The notes under the pieces: generated by a model
Databases searched by the model: none
What the model was told of the DNA's origin: nothing
What the model saw: the letters and a program-made list of their open reading frames with translations, nothing else
Program-made: the position numbers and the translations under genes
Origin: Bradyrhizobium sp. 170
GTDB lineage: Bacteria; Pseudomonadota; Alphaproteobacteria; Rhizobiales; Xanthobacteraceae
NCBI RefSeq assembly: GCF_023101085.1
Contig: NZ_CP064703.1
Coordinates: 682,001 to 746,000 of the forward strand
Length of the DNA stretch: 64,000 nucleotides
Reading direction: 5' to 3'
In this document: piece by piece, positions 43,656 through 52,206 of the stretch
Layout: every line of letters starts with the position of its first letter
Position numbering within the stretch: the stretch's first letter is position 1

Positions 43656-43684
43656 GGCGCTGCCAGACAGGGTCGAGCTGTCGA
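43656..43684. repeat. Diverged copy of the tRNA-Thr 3' end (att-like)
   Basis: GCTGCCAGACAGGGTCGAGC and the following CTGTCGA match the tRNA-Thr 3' end at 44931-44959 in the same orientation, 25 of 29 bases by my alignment, with all four differences transitions and the T-stem arms kept. Together with the integrase remnant next to the tRNA it looks like the far attachment site of an integrated element. Confidence 0.6.
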
Positions 43685-43922
43685 GAGGGCAACCCTTCCG
43701 CTGAAATCGTTGAGTTTTTTCGCTTCGCGGCGCCGCGTCAAGGGTTCGCCTTACCTTTACTGGGGCGGCGCGTTAAGGTACTCAGCAAGTATCGTATCCA
43801 TGAAAGCCGTTCAAAGCCGGCACGATGAAAGTGGAGTTAGTGTCGGCGCAGCGCAGAAGACATTCCTGCCAAAGACATTCCAGGAGGGCTGCGTGCTCTT
43901 CTGAGGGAGGAAGTCTCTCGTG
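43685..43922. other. Intergenic part of the tRNA-Thr island remnant
   Basis: No gene that I can support. A 34-codon frame at 43800-43904 lacks a ribosome-binding site. A-rich and less GC-rich than the surroundings in places (CAAAGACATTCC). Confidence 0.3.
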
Positions 43923-44687
43923 ATGGGACGTCCGGCGAGCGCCGGTAATCGTCTTCTCGCCGCGTTGCCGTTGGCCGACCTCGCGTTGCTCGCCCCTCAT
44001 CTCCAGAAGGTGTCGCTTGAACAGGACGCCGTGGTGATACGAGCGGGAGATCGACGCGACCATGTTTACTTTCCCCATAGCGGTGCCATCTCCTTCATGC
44101 TCGGCCTTCCGAACGGAGAAACAATCGCAACTGCGGTAATCGGGCGCGAGGGAGCTATCGGCGCATTATCGGTGCTGGGACCCTCTTTCATGTCGTCCGT
44201 GACCGCGGTCGTGCGGGTGGGCGGCACCGCATCGCAAATCTCCGTGTCGCGGTTTCATGCAGCCTACATGAAGAGTGGCGCCATCAGACATGTGGTCGAG
44301 GCGCACACGAGGTCGATACTCATGCAGTTCCAGCACGTCTCAGCCTGCAACGGACTGCACTCGGTCGAGGCCCGCATGGCCCGGTGGCTGCTTCACCTGC
44401 ACGATCGAACCGAGGACAACCACATCCTACCATTAACGCAGGAGACGCTTTCGCAGTTGCTCGGGGTCCGACGAACAACCGTGACGCTGGTGATTGCCAA
44501 ACTCCGCGCCTTAGGTGCCATCAGATCCGCTCGGCGGGGCTTGGTCGAAATCGACAGGGCGCGGCTCGAGGAAGCAACCTGTGAATGCTACGGCATCATA
44601 CGCGGTGCAACCGATCGGATCGTCCCGCATGAAGCCGTGGGGTCGCACCCGCATTTTGCGTCGGCCGACACACTCCACGGTGTATGA
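43923..44687 (+). CDS. Crp/Fnr-family transcriptional regulator
   Basis: A 254-aa regulator of the Crp/Fnr superfamily. The cyclic-nucleotide-binding-fold N-terminal domain (about 10-135) contains IRAGDRRDHVYFPHSGAISF and GREGAIGALSVLG but no FNR-type cysteine cluster. The C-terminal winged helix (about 150-225) has LPLTQETLSQLLGVRRTTVT as recognition helix. This subgroup, with HVYFPHSG, is common and multicopy in Bradyrhizobium-like genomes. ATG 43923 or the preceding GTG 43920 may start it. It lies inside the segment bounded by the tRNA-Thr and its partial copy, so it may be imported cargo. Ligand unknown. Confidence 0.88.
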   Translation: MGRPASAGNRLLAALPLADLALLAPHLQKVSLEQDAVVIRAGDRRDHVYFPHSGAISFMLGLPNGETIATAVIGREGAIGALSVLGPSFMSSVTAVVRVGGTASQISVSRFHAAYMKSGAIRHVVEAHTRSILMQFQHVSACNGLHSVEARMARWLLHLHDRTEDNHILPLTQETLSQLLGVRRTTVTLVIAKLRALGAIRSARRGLVEIDRARLEEATCECYGIIRGATDRIVPHEAVGSHPHFASADTLHGV

Positions 44688-44699
44688 TCGTCTTCAACC

Positions 44700-44837
44700 T
44701 TACATGACGTGGTCATTGTACCAGTGCGGTGGCCGCTGATCCTTTGGCAGCTTGGCCAAGATCGCTTGAACATCGGCTGGGATACGCTTTCGGAAGTACC
44801 AGTTGTCGGAGCCGAGACGCTTAGTAGGACAGGCCAT
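44700..44837 (-). pseudogene. N-terminal fragment of a tyrosine integrase (DUF6538-like)
   Basis: Forty-five codons, MACPTKRLGSDNWYFRKRIP through to WYNDHVM, then a TAA stop. The pattern P-TKR-GS-NW-FR-RIPADV is the characteristic N terminus of a Rhizobiales phage/island integrase group (the DUF6538 arm-binding region); full-length enzymes have about 400-500 aa, so the catalytic domain is gone. It starts 93 bases beyond the 3' end of the tRNA-Thr gene, on the same strand, exactly where an integrase sits after insertion at a tRNA. No good ribosome-binding site. Remnant of an integrated element. Confidence 0.75.
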
Positions 44838-44929
44838 TCGTAGAACCATCGTGCAACACCCGTGTGTATCAGGCGCGGCGCGAAAAGCTCAAGTCGTTCA
44901 GAAACTTGCTGATGCTGATCGGGAAGAAC

Positions 44930-45004
44930 TGGTGCTGCCAGACAGGATTGAACTGTCGACCTCTCCATTACCAATGGAGTGCTCTACCACTGAGCTACGG
45001 CAGC
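44930..45004 (-). tRNA. tRNA-Thr (anticodon GGU)
   Basis: A 72-nt tRNA plus encoded CCA (44930-44932). Acceptor stem GCTGCCG/TGGCAGC, D-arm GCTCAGTGGTAGAGC, anticodon stem-loop CTCCATTGGTAATGGAG with anticodon GGT, and T-arm GACAGTTCAATCCTGTC. It reads the ACC/ACU threonine codons. Its 3' end served as an integration site: an integrase fragment lies just downstream and a diverged copy of its 3' end is at 43656-43684. Confidence 0.97.
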
Positions 45005-45364
45005 ATGCCCGGTATTGGGGGAATCGGCCCAAATGGCCGCCCACTAGGCGGGCGGTTCTTGCCACAAGGGCCCCTCTGGCGCAAGCACGCGGGCGGGCCG
45101 GAAAGGGTTCAAAATCGTCAAAAACCGGCGCTTGTTGCCGACGAGCTCCTTCAAAGCGGTCAGCCCCCGGAAAATCCCCAGGGCCGATCCGGTTCCCAAC
45201 CATCCGTGGCCCACGTCCAGGGTGCCGAATCATGACCTCGCATGGCCTCGCGGCGTCAGTGCGGGTCATTGCGGCAAGGGGCGGCAAAACCCACTATGTT
45301 CGGTGGCAGCGTTGCGGGCGGCGTGATGCCCGGCTCAATCAAGGCATATTTCGGCGGACTGACG
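45005..45364. other. Intergenic region, tRNA promoter side
   Basis: About 360 bases without a convincing gene. It must hold the promoter of the minus-strand tRNA-Thr and that of the small basic protein at 45365. No repeat or terminator recognised. Confidence 0.3.
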
Positions 45365-45559
45365 ATGAAGGGCGATCAAGGCAAGGACGCGGGTAAGCGC
45401 GACGCGGTTGTGAAGGATTCGCGACGGGACCGGCTGAAGCTGGCGTTGCGCGAAAATCTCAAGCGGCGGAAGTCGCAGGCCCGTGGGCGCAGCGATCCCG
45501 GTGCATCTTCCGAAAACGCCGATGCCTCCCTAAATGACGCCGGCGGAGAAAAGCCTTAG
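45365..45559 (+). CDS. Small basic hypothetical protein
   Basis: A 64-aa soluble protein, strongly basic in the middle (RRDRLKLALRENLKRRKSQA) with a hydrophilic, probably disordered C terminus (SSENADASLNDAGGEKP). Start at ATG 45365; longer in-frame starts upstream give an unrelated hydrophobic stretch. The basic helix could bind nucleic acid, which is inference. No family name known to me. Confidence 0.5.
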   Translation: MKGDQGKDAGKRDAVVKDSRRDRLKLALRENLKRRKSQARGRSDPGASSENADASLNDAGGEKP

Positions 45560-45646
45560 CCGGCAGCGCAGCGGGAAATCCCGATCGCTCGCCGGCTTGC
45601 ATGGCCCGCTCTCTGCACGGTTCTGTTTCTTTTTTAGGCGGCGACA

Positions 45647-47353
45647 ATGAGTGCAGACATCACGGCCGGTCCGGCGATCGGCGCGGCTTCCCTTGCGTTT
45701 CCCCGTCACGAACAGACATTTCCGTCGCTCGCGCATCACGAAATCGAGCGGATGCGCCGGTTCGGGGAGCTTCGAACCTACCAGCACGGCGAAACCCTGT
45801 TCGAAACCGGCAAGGTCGGCCCCGGCATGTTCGTGGTGCTATCAGGCACGGTCGCGATCACGCAGCGCGATGGCCTCGGCCATGTTACCCCGGTCGTCGA
45901 CCAGGGCGTGGGGCAGTTTCTGGCCGAGATCGGCCAACTCTCCGGCCGCGTCGCGCTGGTCGACGGCCATGCCGAGGGCGACGTCGAAACGCTGCTGATT
46001 CCGCCGGATCAATTGCGCGCGCTTCTGGTCGCGGAAGCCGAACTCGGCGAGCGCATCATGCGCGCGCTGATCCTGCGCCGGGTCAGCCTGATCCAGGGCG
46101 GTGTCGGCGGTCCGGTGCTGATCGGACCGAGCTCGCTCGGCGACACGGCGCGGCTGCAGAATTTCCTGGTGCGCAACGGCCAGCCGCACCACGTGCTCGA
46201 TCCCGCAACCGACAAGGACGCCGCCGACCTCGTCGCGCGCTACTCGCCCTCGCGCGCCGATCTGCCGCTGGTGGTGTGCCCCGACGGCACCGTGCTGCGC
46301 AATCCGTCGGAGACGTCGCTGGCGCTGGCGGTGGGGATGATCACCAACCAGGCGCATGAGAAGCTCTACGACGTAGCCGTTGTCGGCAGCGGTCCCGCCG
46401 GTCTGGCCACCGCGGTCTATGCCGCGTCCGAAGGATTGTCGGTCGCGGTGTTCGATGCGCGGGCCTTCGGCGGCCAGGCCGGCGCCAGCGCGCGGATTGA
46501 AAACTATCTGGGATTTCCGACCGGCATTTCCGGGCAGGCGCTCACCGGCCGCGCCTACACCCAGGCGCAAAAATTCGGCGCGGACATGCTGATTCCGGTT
46601 TGTGTCAGGTCGCTGGATTGTTCGCAGCGCGACCGCGTGTTTGCGCTGGCGACCGAATGCGGGCAGTCGTTGCGCGCCAAATCCATCGTGGTGGCGAGCG
46701 GGGCGCGCTACCGGCGGCCCGAGATCGAGAATCTCGAGAAATTCGAAGGCCGCGGCGTCTGGTACTGGGCCTCGCCGATCGAGGCCAAGCTGTGCGTGGG
46801 CCAGGACGTCGTATTGGTCGGCGGCGGCAATTCCGCAGGCCAGGCCGCAGTGTTTCTGTCCGGCCATGCGCGCAAGGTCTACATGATCATCCGCGGCGGC
46901 GGGCTGGGGGCCAGCATGTCGCGCTATCTCATTGAGCGCATCGAAGCGGCGCCCAATATCGAACTGGTCTTCAACGCCGAGGTGGTTGCGGTCGAGGGCA
47001 GCGAGGATGGCTCGCTCGAACGCGTGCGCTGGAGGAGTCGGCTGGCGCCCGAACAGCACCATTTCGATGTCCGGAACCTGTTTCTGTTCGTCGGCGCCGA
47101 TCCGGCGACCCATTGGCTGAACGGCTGCGGCGTGACGCTCGACCGCGCGGGCTTTGTGGTGACGGGCGCGCAGTCCGAGCAGAATCTCGGCCGTCCGGTG
47201 CCGACGCTGGAAACCTCGGTGCCCGGCGTATTCGCGGTCGGCGACGTGCGCGCCGGCTCGGTCAAGCGCGTGGGTGGCGCGATCGGCGAGGGCGCGCAGG
47301 TGGTGGCCGCGCTGCACGGCTATCTGGCCGATGCTATGAAGCCGTCGCTATGA
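45647..47353 (+). CDS. FAD-dependent oxidoreductase with N-terminal cyclic-nucleotide-binding domain
   Basis: A 568-aa cytoplasmic flavoprotein. Residues about 20-150: Crp-like cyclic-nucleotide-binding domain (ELRTYQHGETLFETGKVGPG). Residues about 155-235: a degenerate thioredoxin-fold segment. Residues about 243-560: thioredoxin-reductase-type module with FAD motif VVGSGPAGLATAVYAASEG, NADPH motif VLVGGGNSAGQAAVFLS, and C-terminal FAVGDVRAGSVKRVGGA. The redox-active CxxC expected after GVWYWASP is absent. An unusual ligand-gated reductase is implied. The UBP zinc-finger gene follows by 50 bases, a pairing I recall from many bacteria, suggesting a functional couple. Confidence 0.9.
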   Translation: MSADITAGPAIGAASLAFPRHEQTFPSLAHHEIERMRRFGELRTYQHGETLFETGKVGPGMFVVLSGTVAITQRDGLGHVTPVVDQGVGQFLAEIGQLSGRVALVDGHAEGDVETLLIPPDQLRALLVAEAELGERIMRALILRRVSLIQGGVGGPVLIGPSSLGDTARLQNFLVRNGQPHHVLDPATDKDAADLVARYSPSRADLPLVVCPDGTVLRNPSETSLALAVGMITNQAHEKLYDVAVVGSGPAGLATAVYAASEGLSVAVFDARAFGGQAGASARIENYLGFPTGISGQALTGRAYTQAQKFGADMLIPVCVRSLDCSQRDRVFALATECGQSLRAKSIVVASGARYRRPEIENLEKFEGRGVWYWASPIEAKLCVGQDVVLVGGGNSAGQAAVFLSGHARKVYMIIRGGGLGASMSRYLIERIEAAPNIELVFNAEVVAVEGSEDGSLERVRWRSRLAPEQHHFDVRNLFLFVGADPATHWLNGCGVTLDRAGFVVTGAQSEQNLGRPVPTLETSVPGVFAVGDVRAGSVKRVGGAIGEGAQVVAALHGYLADAMKPSL

Positions 47354-47403
47354 TGCGCGTATTGGCGGGCGCCAATACATAGAGACGCGCGAGGTATGAA
47401 GCG

Positions 47404-47714
47404 GTGACAAAAAAGGCTGCAGCCACATCGCCGGCATTCAAACGGTGACGCCGAGCGCGCTCGGCTGCGAGGAATGCCTGAAAAGCGGCAGCCAGTGGCT
47501 GCATCTGCGGATATGCCGCACCTGCGGCCATGTCGGCTGCTGCGACGATTCGCCGAACAAGCACGCGTCAGCGCACTTCCATGCCACCGGCCATCCCGTG
47601 ATCGAAGGCTACGATCCGCCGGAAGGCTGGGGCTGGTGCTATGTCGACGAAGTGCTGTTCGACCTGTCGCACCGCAAGACGCCGCACAACGGTCCGATCC
47701 CGCGCTATTATTAG
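47404..47714 (+). CDS. UBP-type zinc-finger protein, apparent -1 frameshift at A_AAA_AAG
   Basis: A ZnF-UBP domain protein of about 104 aa. The main frame holds VTPSALGCEECLKSG, WLHLRICRTCGHVGCCDDSP and HATGHPVIEG, the family signature. Homologues begin with a short lead carrying C-S-H before VTPSA. That lead (GCSHIAGIQT) is encoded just upstream, but no start codon precedes it in frame: a stop lies at 47397. A GTG at 47404 with GAGG upstream reads V-T-K-K in another frame; slipping back one base at A-AAA-AAG (47409-47415) joins it to GCSHI. Without the shift it ends after 14 codons. GTG 47445 is the fallback start but loses the C-S-H zinc ligands. Confidence 0.78.
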
Positions 47715-47905
47715 ATTCAATTATTCAACGTTGCGTCTGCTGTCGTTTGTGACATCAGTGCAAATATTTCGCGCATCATACTACTTTCGTTGATGTGTCT
47801 TCATTCGCGCACATGCCTGTGTTGTCGAAGCTGCACGCGATGCGTGTGGAAATTTTTCACGACGCATCGTACTCTTTAGAGAGTTTCCAGCGGCGGGGGC
47901 GCATC

Positions 47906-48406
47906 ATGATACTGGGTATGAGTGTGGCGACGTTCGTGATGGTCCATGTGGTCATCAGCCTGATTGCCATTGTCGCGGGCCTGATCGTGATGTTCGGAAT
48001 GCTCGGCTCCAACCGGATGTCGGGATTGACTGCGATCTTCCTGCTGTTCACCATTTTGACCAGCGCCACAGGCTTTGTGATTCCGCCTCTGTTGTTCGAT
48101 AAGCTGCTGCCGTCGCACCTGTTCGGCATCCTTTCCTTCATCCTGCTCGCGATTGCCTGCATCGCGCTGTACGGCATGAAGCTCGCCGGCGCGTGGCGTT
48201 GGATCTATGTGGTTACCGCCCTGGCCTCGCTTTATCTCAATGTGTTCGTGCTGGTGGTTCAGAGCTTCCTCAAGATACCGGCGCTGACGGCGCTGGCGCC
48301 GGGCAACCCGCCCGCGGGGCCGGTATTTGCGGTGGCCCAGGGCATCGTGCTGGTATTTTTCGTCGTCATGATCATCGGCGCGTGGCGGCGCTTCCGCCCC
48401 GCGTGA
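47906..48406 (+). CDS. Hypothetical integral membrane protein
   Basis: A 166-aa protein with four to five membrane helices ([80 protein letters not shown] and a last at [17 protein letters not shown]). Start at ATG 47906; earlier in-frame starts give an unlikely hydrophilic tail. No transport or enzymatic motif is recognised. It begins the gene group that continues with the hydrolase at 48495, 88 bases away. Confidence 0.75.
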   Translation: MILGMSVATFVMVHVVISLIAIVAGLIVMFGMLGSNRMSGLTAIFLLFTILTSATGFVIPPLLFDKLLPSHLFGILSFILLAIACIALYGMKLAGAWRWIYVVTALASLYLNVFVLVVQSFLKIPALTALAPGNPPAGPVFAVAQGIVLVFFVVMIIGAWRRFRPA

Positions 48407-48494
48407 CCGGACCTCACCGATCGCCTGCAGTCCGGCGAACGCAGGTTCGCCGGACTGCGTGCCGTTGACCGCAACCAAACAAGAGGAGAATCCC

Positions 48495-49319
48495 ATGCCC
48501 ACCATCACGACCAAAGACGGCGTCGAGATCTTCTACAAGGACTGGGGCAAGGGCCAGCCCATCGTGTTCAGCCACGGCTGGCCGCTGTCTTCAGACGACT
48601 GGGACACGCAGATGCTGTTCTTCCTGAACAACGGTTTTCGGGTCATCGCGCATGACCGCCGCGGCCACGGCCGCTCCAGCCAGGTGGCCGACGGCCACGA
48701 CATGGATCATTACGCCGACGACCTCGCCGCGCTGACGGCGCATCTCGATCTGAAGAGTGCCGTTCATGTCGGCCATTCCACCGGCGGCGGCGAGGTGGTG
48801 CATTATATCGCCCGCCACGGCGAGAGCCGGGTCGCGAAGGCGGCGATCCTCTCCGCCGTGCCGCCGCTGATGGTGCAGACGCCGGCCAATCCGGGCGGGT
48901 TGCCCAAATCGGTGTTCGACGACCTGCAGGCGCAGCTTGCCGCCAACCGCTCGGAATTCTACCGCGCGCTGCCGTCGGGTCCGTTCTATGGCTACAACCG
49001 GCCGGGCGCGAAACCCTCGGAAGCCGTGATCGAGAATTGGTGGCGACAGGGCATGATGGGCGGCGCCAAGGCGCATTACGACGGCATCGTCGCCTTCTCG
49101 CAGACCGACTTCACCGAAGATCTCAAGAAGATCACGGTGCCCGTGCTGGTGATGCATGGCGACGACGACCAGATCGTGCCGTATGAAGACTCCGCGCCGC
49201 TGTCGGCAAAGCTGCTCAAGAACGGCACGCTGAAGACCTACAAGGGCTTTCCGCACGGCATGCCCACCACGGAAGCCGCCACCATCAACGCCGACCTGCT
49301 GGCCTTCATCAAGGGATGA
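48495..49319 (+). CDS. Alpha/beta hydrolase (non-heme chloroperoxidase/arylesterase type)
   Basis: A 274-aa serine hydrolase of the chloroperoxidase-like branch. Catalytic triad: Ser in [15 protein letters not shown], Asp in [15 protein letters not shown], His in [13 protein letters not shown]. The oxyanion region is [20 protein letters not shown] eight bases upstream supports ATG 48495. Members hydrolyse esters and, with acetate, generate peracid in vitro; the natural substrate is unknown. Its stop overlaps the next gene by ATGA. Confidence 0.93.
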   Translation: MPTITTKDGVEIFYKDWGKGQPIVFSHGWPLSSDDWDTQMLFFLNNGFRVIAHDRRGHGRSSQVADGHDMDHYADDLAALTAHLDLKSAVHVGHSTGGGEVVHYIARHGESRVAKAAILSAVPPLMVQTPANPGGLPKSVFDDLQAQLAANRSEFYRALPSGPFYGYNRPGAKPSEAVIENWWRQGMMGGAKAHYDGIVAFSQTDFTEDLKKITVPVLVMHGDDDQIVPYEDSAPLSAKLLKNGTLKTYKGFPHGMPTTEAATINADLLAFIKG

Positions 49320-49996
49320 GCGGAGCTCACCCTGACATGAAAGTCATCCTGTTCGGCGCCACCGGCATGGTCGGGCAGGGCGTCCTGCGCGAATGCCTCG
49401 TCGATGCCGGCATCGAGCGCGTGCTCGCGGTCGGGCGCAGCCCGGCCGGCGTGCAGCACGCCAAGCTGCATGAAGTCCTGCATGACAATTTCACGGATTT
49501 CTCCGCCATCGAATCGGAGCTTGCGGGATACGACGCCTGCTTCTTCTGCCTCGGCGTCTCCTCGATCGGCATGGACGCGGAGCGTTACCGGCATCTGACC
49601 TACGACGTCACCATGGCCGCCGCGAATACGCTGGTGCGGCTCAACCCCGGCATGGTGTTTACCTATGTCACCGGGCGCGGCACTGACTCCACCGAGCAGG
49701 GCGGGGTGAGGTGGGCGCGGGTCAAGGGCAAGACCGAGAACGATCTGCTCAAGCTGCCATTCAAGGCGGCCTACATGTTCCGGCCCGCCGGCATCCAGCC
49801 GCTGCATGGCGTCCGGTCGAAGACGGGCTGGGTAAATGCGATCTATGTCGTCACCGCGCCGCTGTTGTCGTATCTCGCCCGCACCGCGCCAAGCTACATG
49901 ACCACCAGCGAACAGCTCGGCCGCGCCATGATCAAGGTGGCGCGGGATGGCTACCCGAAGCGGGTGCTGGAGAGCGAAGACATCAACGCGATTTAG
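49316..49996 (+). CDS. NAD(P)-binding epimerase/reductase-like protein
   Basis: A Rossmann-fold short-chain reductase of the NmrA/HTATIP2-like group (226 aa). The nucleotide-binding glycine motif is [36 protein letters not shown] and [20 protein letters not shown] follow, in the place of the catalytic Tyr/Lys region. ATG 49316 overlaps the hydrolase stop, so the two are co-translated. Substrate unknown; cytoplasmic. Confidence 0.88.
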   Translation: MSGAHPDMKVILFGATGMVGQGVLRECLVDAGIERVLAVGRSPAGVQHAKLHEVLHDNFTDFSAIESELAGYDACFFCLGVSSIGMDAERYRHLTYDVTMAAANTLVRLNPGMVFTYVTGRGTDSTEQGGVRWARVKGKTENDLLKLPFKAAYMFRPAGIQPLHGVRSKTGWVNAIYVVTAPLLSYLARTAPSYMTTSEQLGRAMIKVARDGYPKRVLESEDINAI

Positions 49997-50019
49997 GCGT
50001 CCGTCATTTCTCTCCCGTG

Positions 50020-50160
50020 ATTCCGGGGCGCGACGCAGTCGCGAGCTTTGACGTGCAATTGCACGTCAGGGAACCCATCGGGCCGCAGCGCCAGTGGTGA
50101 AATGGATTCTCCGATGTGCAATTGCACATCATGGTTCGCCGCTTCGTGTCGCCCCGGAAT
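50020..50160. repeat. Palindromic repeat holding two 18-base perfect palindromes
   Basis: Outer arms ATTCCGGGGCG (50020-50030) and CGCCCCGGAAT (50150-50160). Inside lie GACGTGCAATTGCACGTC (50050-50067) and GATGTGCAATTGCACATC (50113-50130), each perfectly self-complementary and differing by a paired change. The element ends 105 bases before murA. Either a structured repeat or a pair of operators. Confidence 0.75.
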
Positions 50161-50264
50161 GACGGTGGTTGGCTTTGAGCGCACCCCATCAAATCGCCGC
50201 AAATGTCACCGCTTCTGCTGTAGGCACGCAGCCTCTAAAATTTGCGCACCGCAAGGGGGATGGC

Positions 50265-51554
50265 ATGGACCGCATTCGTATCGTTGGCGGCAGCAAGCTC
50301 AACGGCACCATCGCCATCTCGGGCGCGAAGAACGCCGCCCTGCCCCTGATGATCGCTGCCCTGCTCACGGAGGAAACGCTGATCCTCGACAACGTGCCGC
50401 GGCTCGCCGATGTCGCGCAGTTGCAGCGCATCCTCGGCAACCATGGCGTCGACATCATGTCCGCGGGCAAGCGGCCCGGCGACCGTGCCTATCAGGGCCA
50501 GACCCTGCACATTTCGGCCGCCAATATCATCGACACCACGGCGCCTTACGATCTGGTGTCGCGGATGCGCGCCAGCTTCTGGGTGATCGCGCCGCTGCTG
50601 GCGCGGATGCACGGGGCAAAAGTCTCGCTGCCGGGCGGCTGCGCCATCGGCACGCGACCGGTCGATCTCCTGATCATGGCGCTGGAAAAGCTCGGCGCCG
50701 ACCTCACCATCGACGGCGGCTATGTGGTGGCCAAAGCGCCCGGCGGCCTGCGCGGCGCGAGCATCGATTTCCCCAAGGTGACGGTGAGCGGCACCCATGT
50801 AGCGCTGATGGCGGCAACGCTTGCGAAGGGCACGACCATCATCACCAACGCCGCCTGCGAGCCCGAAATCGCCGACGTCGCCGATTGCCTGAACAAGATG
50901 GGCGCGCGCATCAGCGGCGCGGGCACGCCGCGGATCGTGGTCGAGGGCGTCGAGAAGCTGCATGGCGCGCGGCATACCGTATTGCCGGATCGAATCGAGG
51001 CCGGAACCTATGCGATGGCGGTCGCCATGACCGGCGGCGACGTGCAGCTTTCCGGTGCCCGACCGGAGCTGCTGCAGTCGGCGCTCGACGTGCTGACAGA
51101 GGCGGGCGCCCTCATCACCGTCAACAATGACGGTATCCGGGTTGCCAGGAACGGCGCCGGGATCCGGCCGGTGACGGTGTCGACCGCGCCGTTCCCGGGC
51201 TTTCCGACCGACCTGCAGGCGCAATTGATGGCGCTGATGGCCTGCGCCAGCGGTTCCTCGCAGATCACCGAGACGATTTTCGAGAACCGGTTCATGCATG
51301 TCCAGGAACTGGCGCGGTTCGGCGCGCGTATATCCCTCGATGGCGAGACCGCGACCATCGACGGCACCGCAAAACTGCGCGGCGCACCCGTGATGGCGAC
51401 GGACCTGCGCGCCTCGGTGTCGCTGGTGATCGCAGGGCTTGCCGCCGAGGGCGAAACCATGGTCAACCGGATCTATCATCTGGACCGCGGTTTCGAACGG
51501 CTCGAGGAAAAGCTCTCGGCCTGCGGCGCGTCGATCCAGCGCATCAGCGATTAG
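50265..51554 (+). CDS. murA: UDP-N-acetylglucosamine 1-carboxyvinyltransferase
   Basis: Catalyses the first committed step of peptidoglycan synthesis, transfer of enolpyruvate from PEP to UDP-GlcNAc (429 aa, standard). Conserved Lys22 in [10 protein letters not shown], catalytic Cys126 in [16 protein letters not shown] (the fosfomycin target), and the inside-out alpha/beta barrel repeats are apparent. ATG 50265 is preceded by AAGGGGGA. Begins the conserved Rhizobiales order murA-DUF2948-hisD-UPF0262-phosphatase. Confidence 0.97.
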   Translation: MDRIRIVGGSKLNGTIAISGAKNAALPLMIAALLTEETLILDNVPRLADVAQLQRILGNHGVDIMSAGKRPGDRAYQGQTLHISAANIIDTTAPYDLVSRMRASFWVIAPLLARMHGAKVSLPGGCAIGTRPVDLLIMALEKLGADLTIDGGYVVAKAPGGLRGASIDFPKVTVSGTHVALMAATLAKGTTIITNAACEPEIADVADCLNKMGARISGAGTPRIVVEGVEKLHGARHTVLPDRIEAGTYAMAVAMTGGDVQLSGARPELLQSALDVLTEAGALITVNNDGIRVARNGAGIRPVTVSTAPFPGFPTDLQAQLMALMACASGSSQITETIFENRFMHVQELARFGARISLDGETATIDGTAKLRGAPVMATDLRASVSLVIAGLAAEGETMVNRIYHLDRGFERLEEKLSACGASIQRISD

Positions 51555-51572
51555 AGCATTATCGAGGATTTT

Positions 51573-52019
51573 ATGCCGGCGCCCGAACAGCTCAAATTGA
51601 TTGCGCTCGACGCCGACGATCTCGCGGTCATATCGGCCCATGTGCAGGACGCCCGTGTCCAGGCGTCCGACATCGTCTGGCGGCAGGACGAAAAGCGGCT
51701 GGTGGTCGGCATCGACCGGCTGGACTGGGAGCAGACACTGTCGGGCGGAACCGAGCCGCGCCGTTCGATCGCGGCGCTGCGCTTCGACCGCGTTCTGGCC
51801 TGCAAGTCGCGCAACATCGATCTGGCGCAGCCCAAGGCGGTGCTGGAACTGGTCGGGATCGAATTCCATCCCGGCGAGGCCCCCGGCGGCAGCGCGCTTC
51901 TCTTGTTCAGCCATGGCGAGGCGCTGCGGCTGGACGTCGAATGCCTGGAATGCGAGCTGACCGACCTCGGCACCGACGATCTCGGCACCAGCGACCTCGC
52001 CATCGCGCCGGAGGGGTGA
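51573..52019 (+). CDS. DUF2948 family protein
   Basis: A 148-aa protein whose opening (QLKLIALDADDLAVISAHVQ) and the following VWRQDEKRLVVGIDRLDWEQ fit DUF2948, a family almost confined to alphaproteobacteria and usually placed between murA and hisD, as here. Predicted soluble and beta-rich. Function unknown. It starts 18 bases after murA and is surely co-transcribed. Confidence 0.9.
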   Translation: MPAPEQLKLIALDADDLAVISAHVQDARVQASDIVWRQDEKRLVVGIDRLDWEQTLSGGTEPRRSIAALRFDRVLACKSRNIDLAQPKAVLELVGIEFHPGEAPGGSALLLFSHGEALRLDVECLECELTDLGTDDLGTSDLAIAPEG

Positions 52020-52028
52020 ATCCGGTGC

Positions 52029-52119
52029 CGTAGGGTGGGCAAAGCGCAGCGTGCCCACCATCTTCGTCCGCCGGTGGAGAGGCATTTTGGTGGGCTCGCT
52101 GCGCTCAGCCCACCCTACG
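52029..52119. repeat. Palindromic repeat (GTAGGGYGGGCAAAG family), second copy
   Basis: Arms CGTAGGGTGGGCAAAGCGCA and TGGGCTCGCTGCGCTCAGCC continuing CACCCTACGG, around a centre with GTGCCCACCA. Same family as 9413-9507. It interrupts the murA-DUF2948-hisD gene series without disturbing a gene. Confidence 0.8.
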
Positions 52120-52206
52120 GGTCCTGTTTCCAGGCGAGCAAGGGTTGACGGCCCTTGGCCGCCGCGCCATTGAGCAGGGGCCTTCGCTGTCTCTCAGAAA
52201 GCCGCC

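Noticed and set aside
43800..43904. A 34-codon frame upstream of the Crp-like gene
   Set aside because: No ribosome-binding site, no homology I can see, and it lies within the decayed island segment.
45842..47317. A 491-codon open frame antisense to the flavoprotein gene
   Set aside because: Composition and lack of motifs mark it as the complement of the FAD/NADPH-binding gene.
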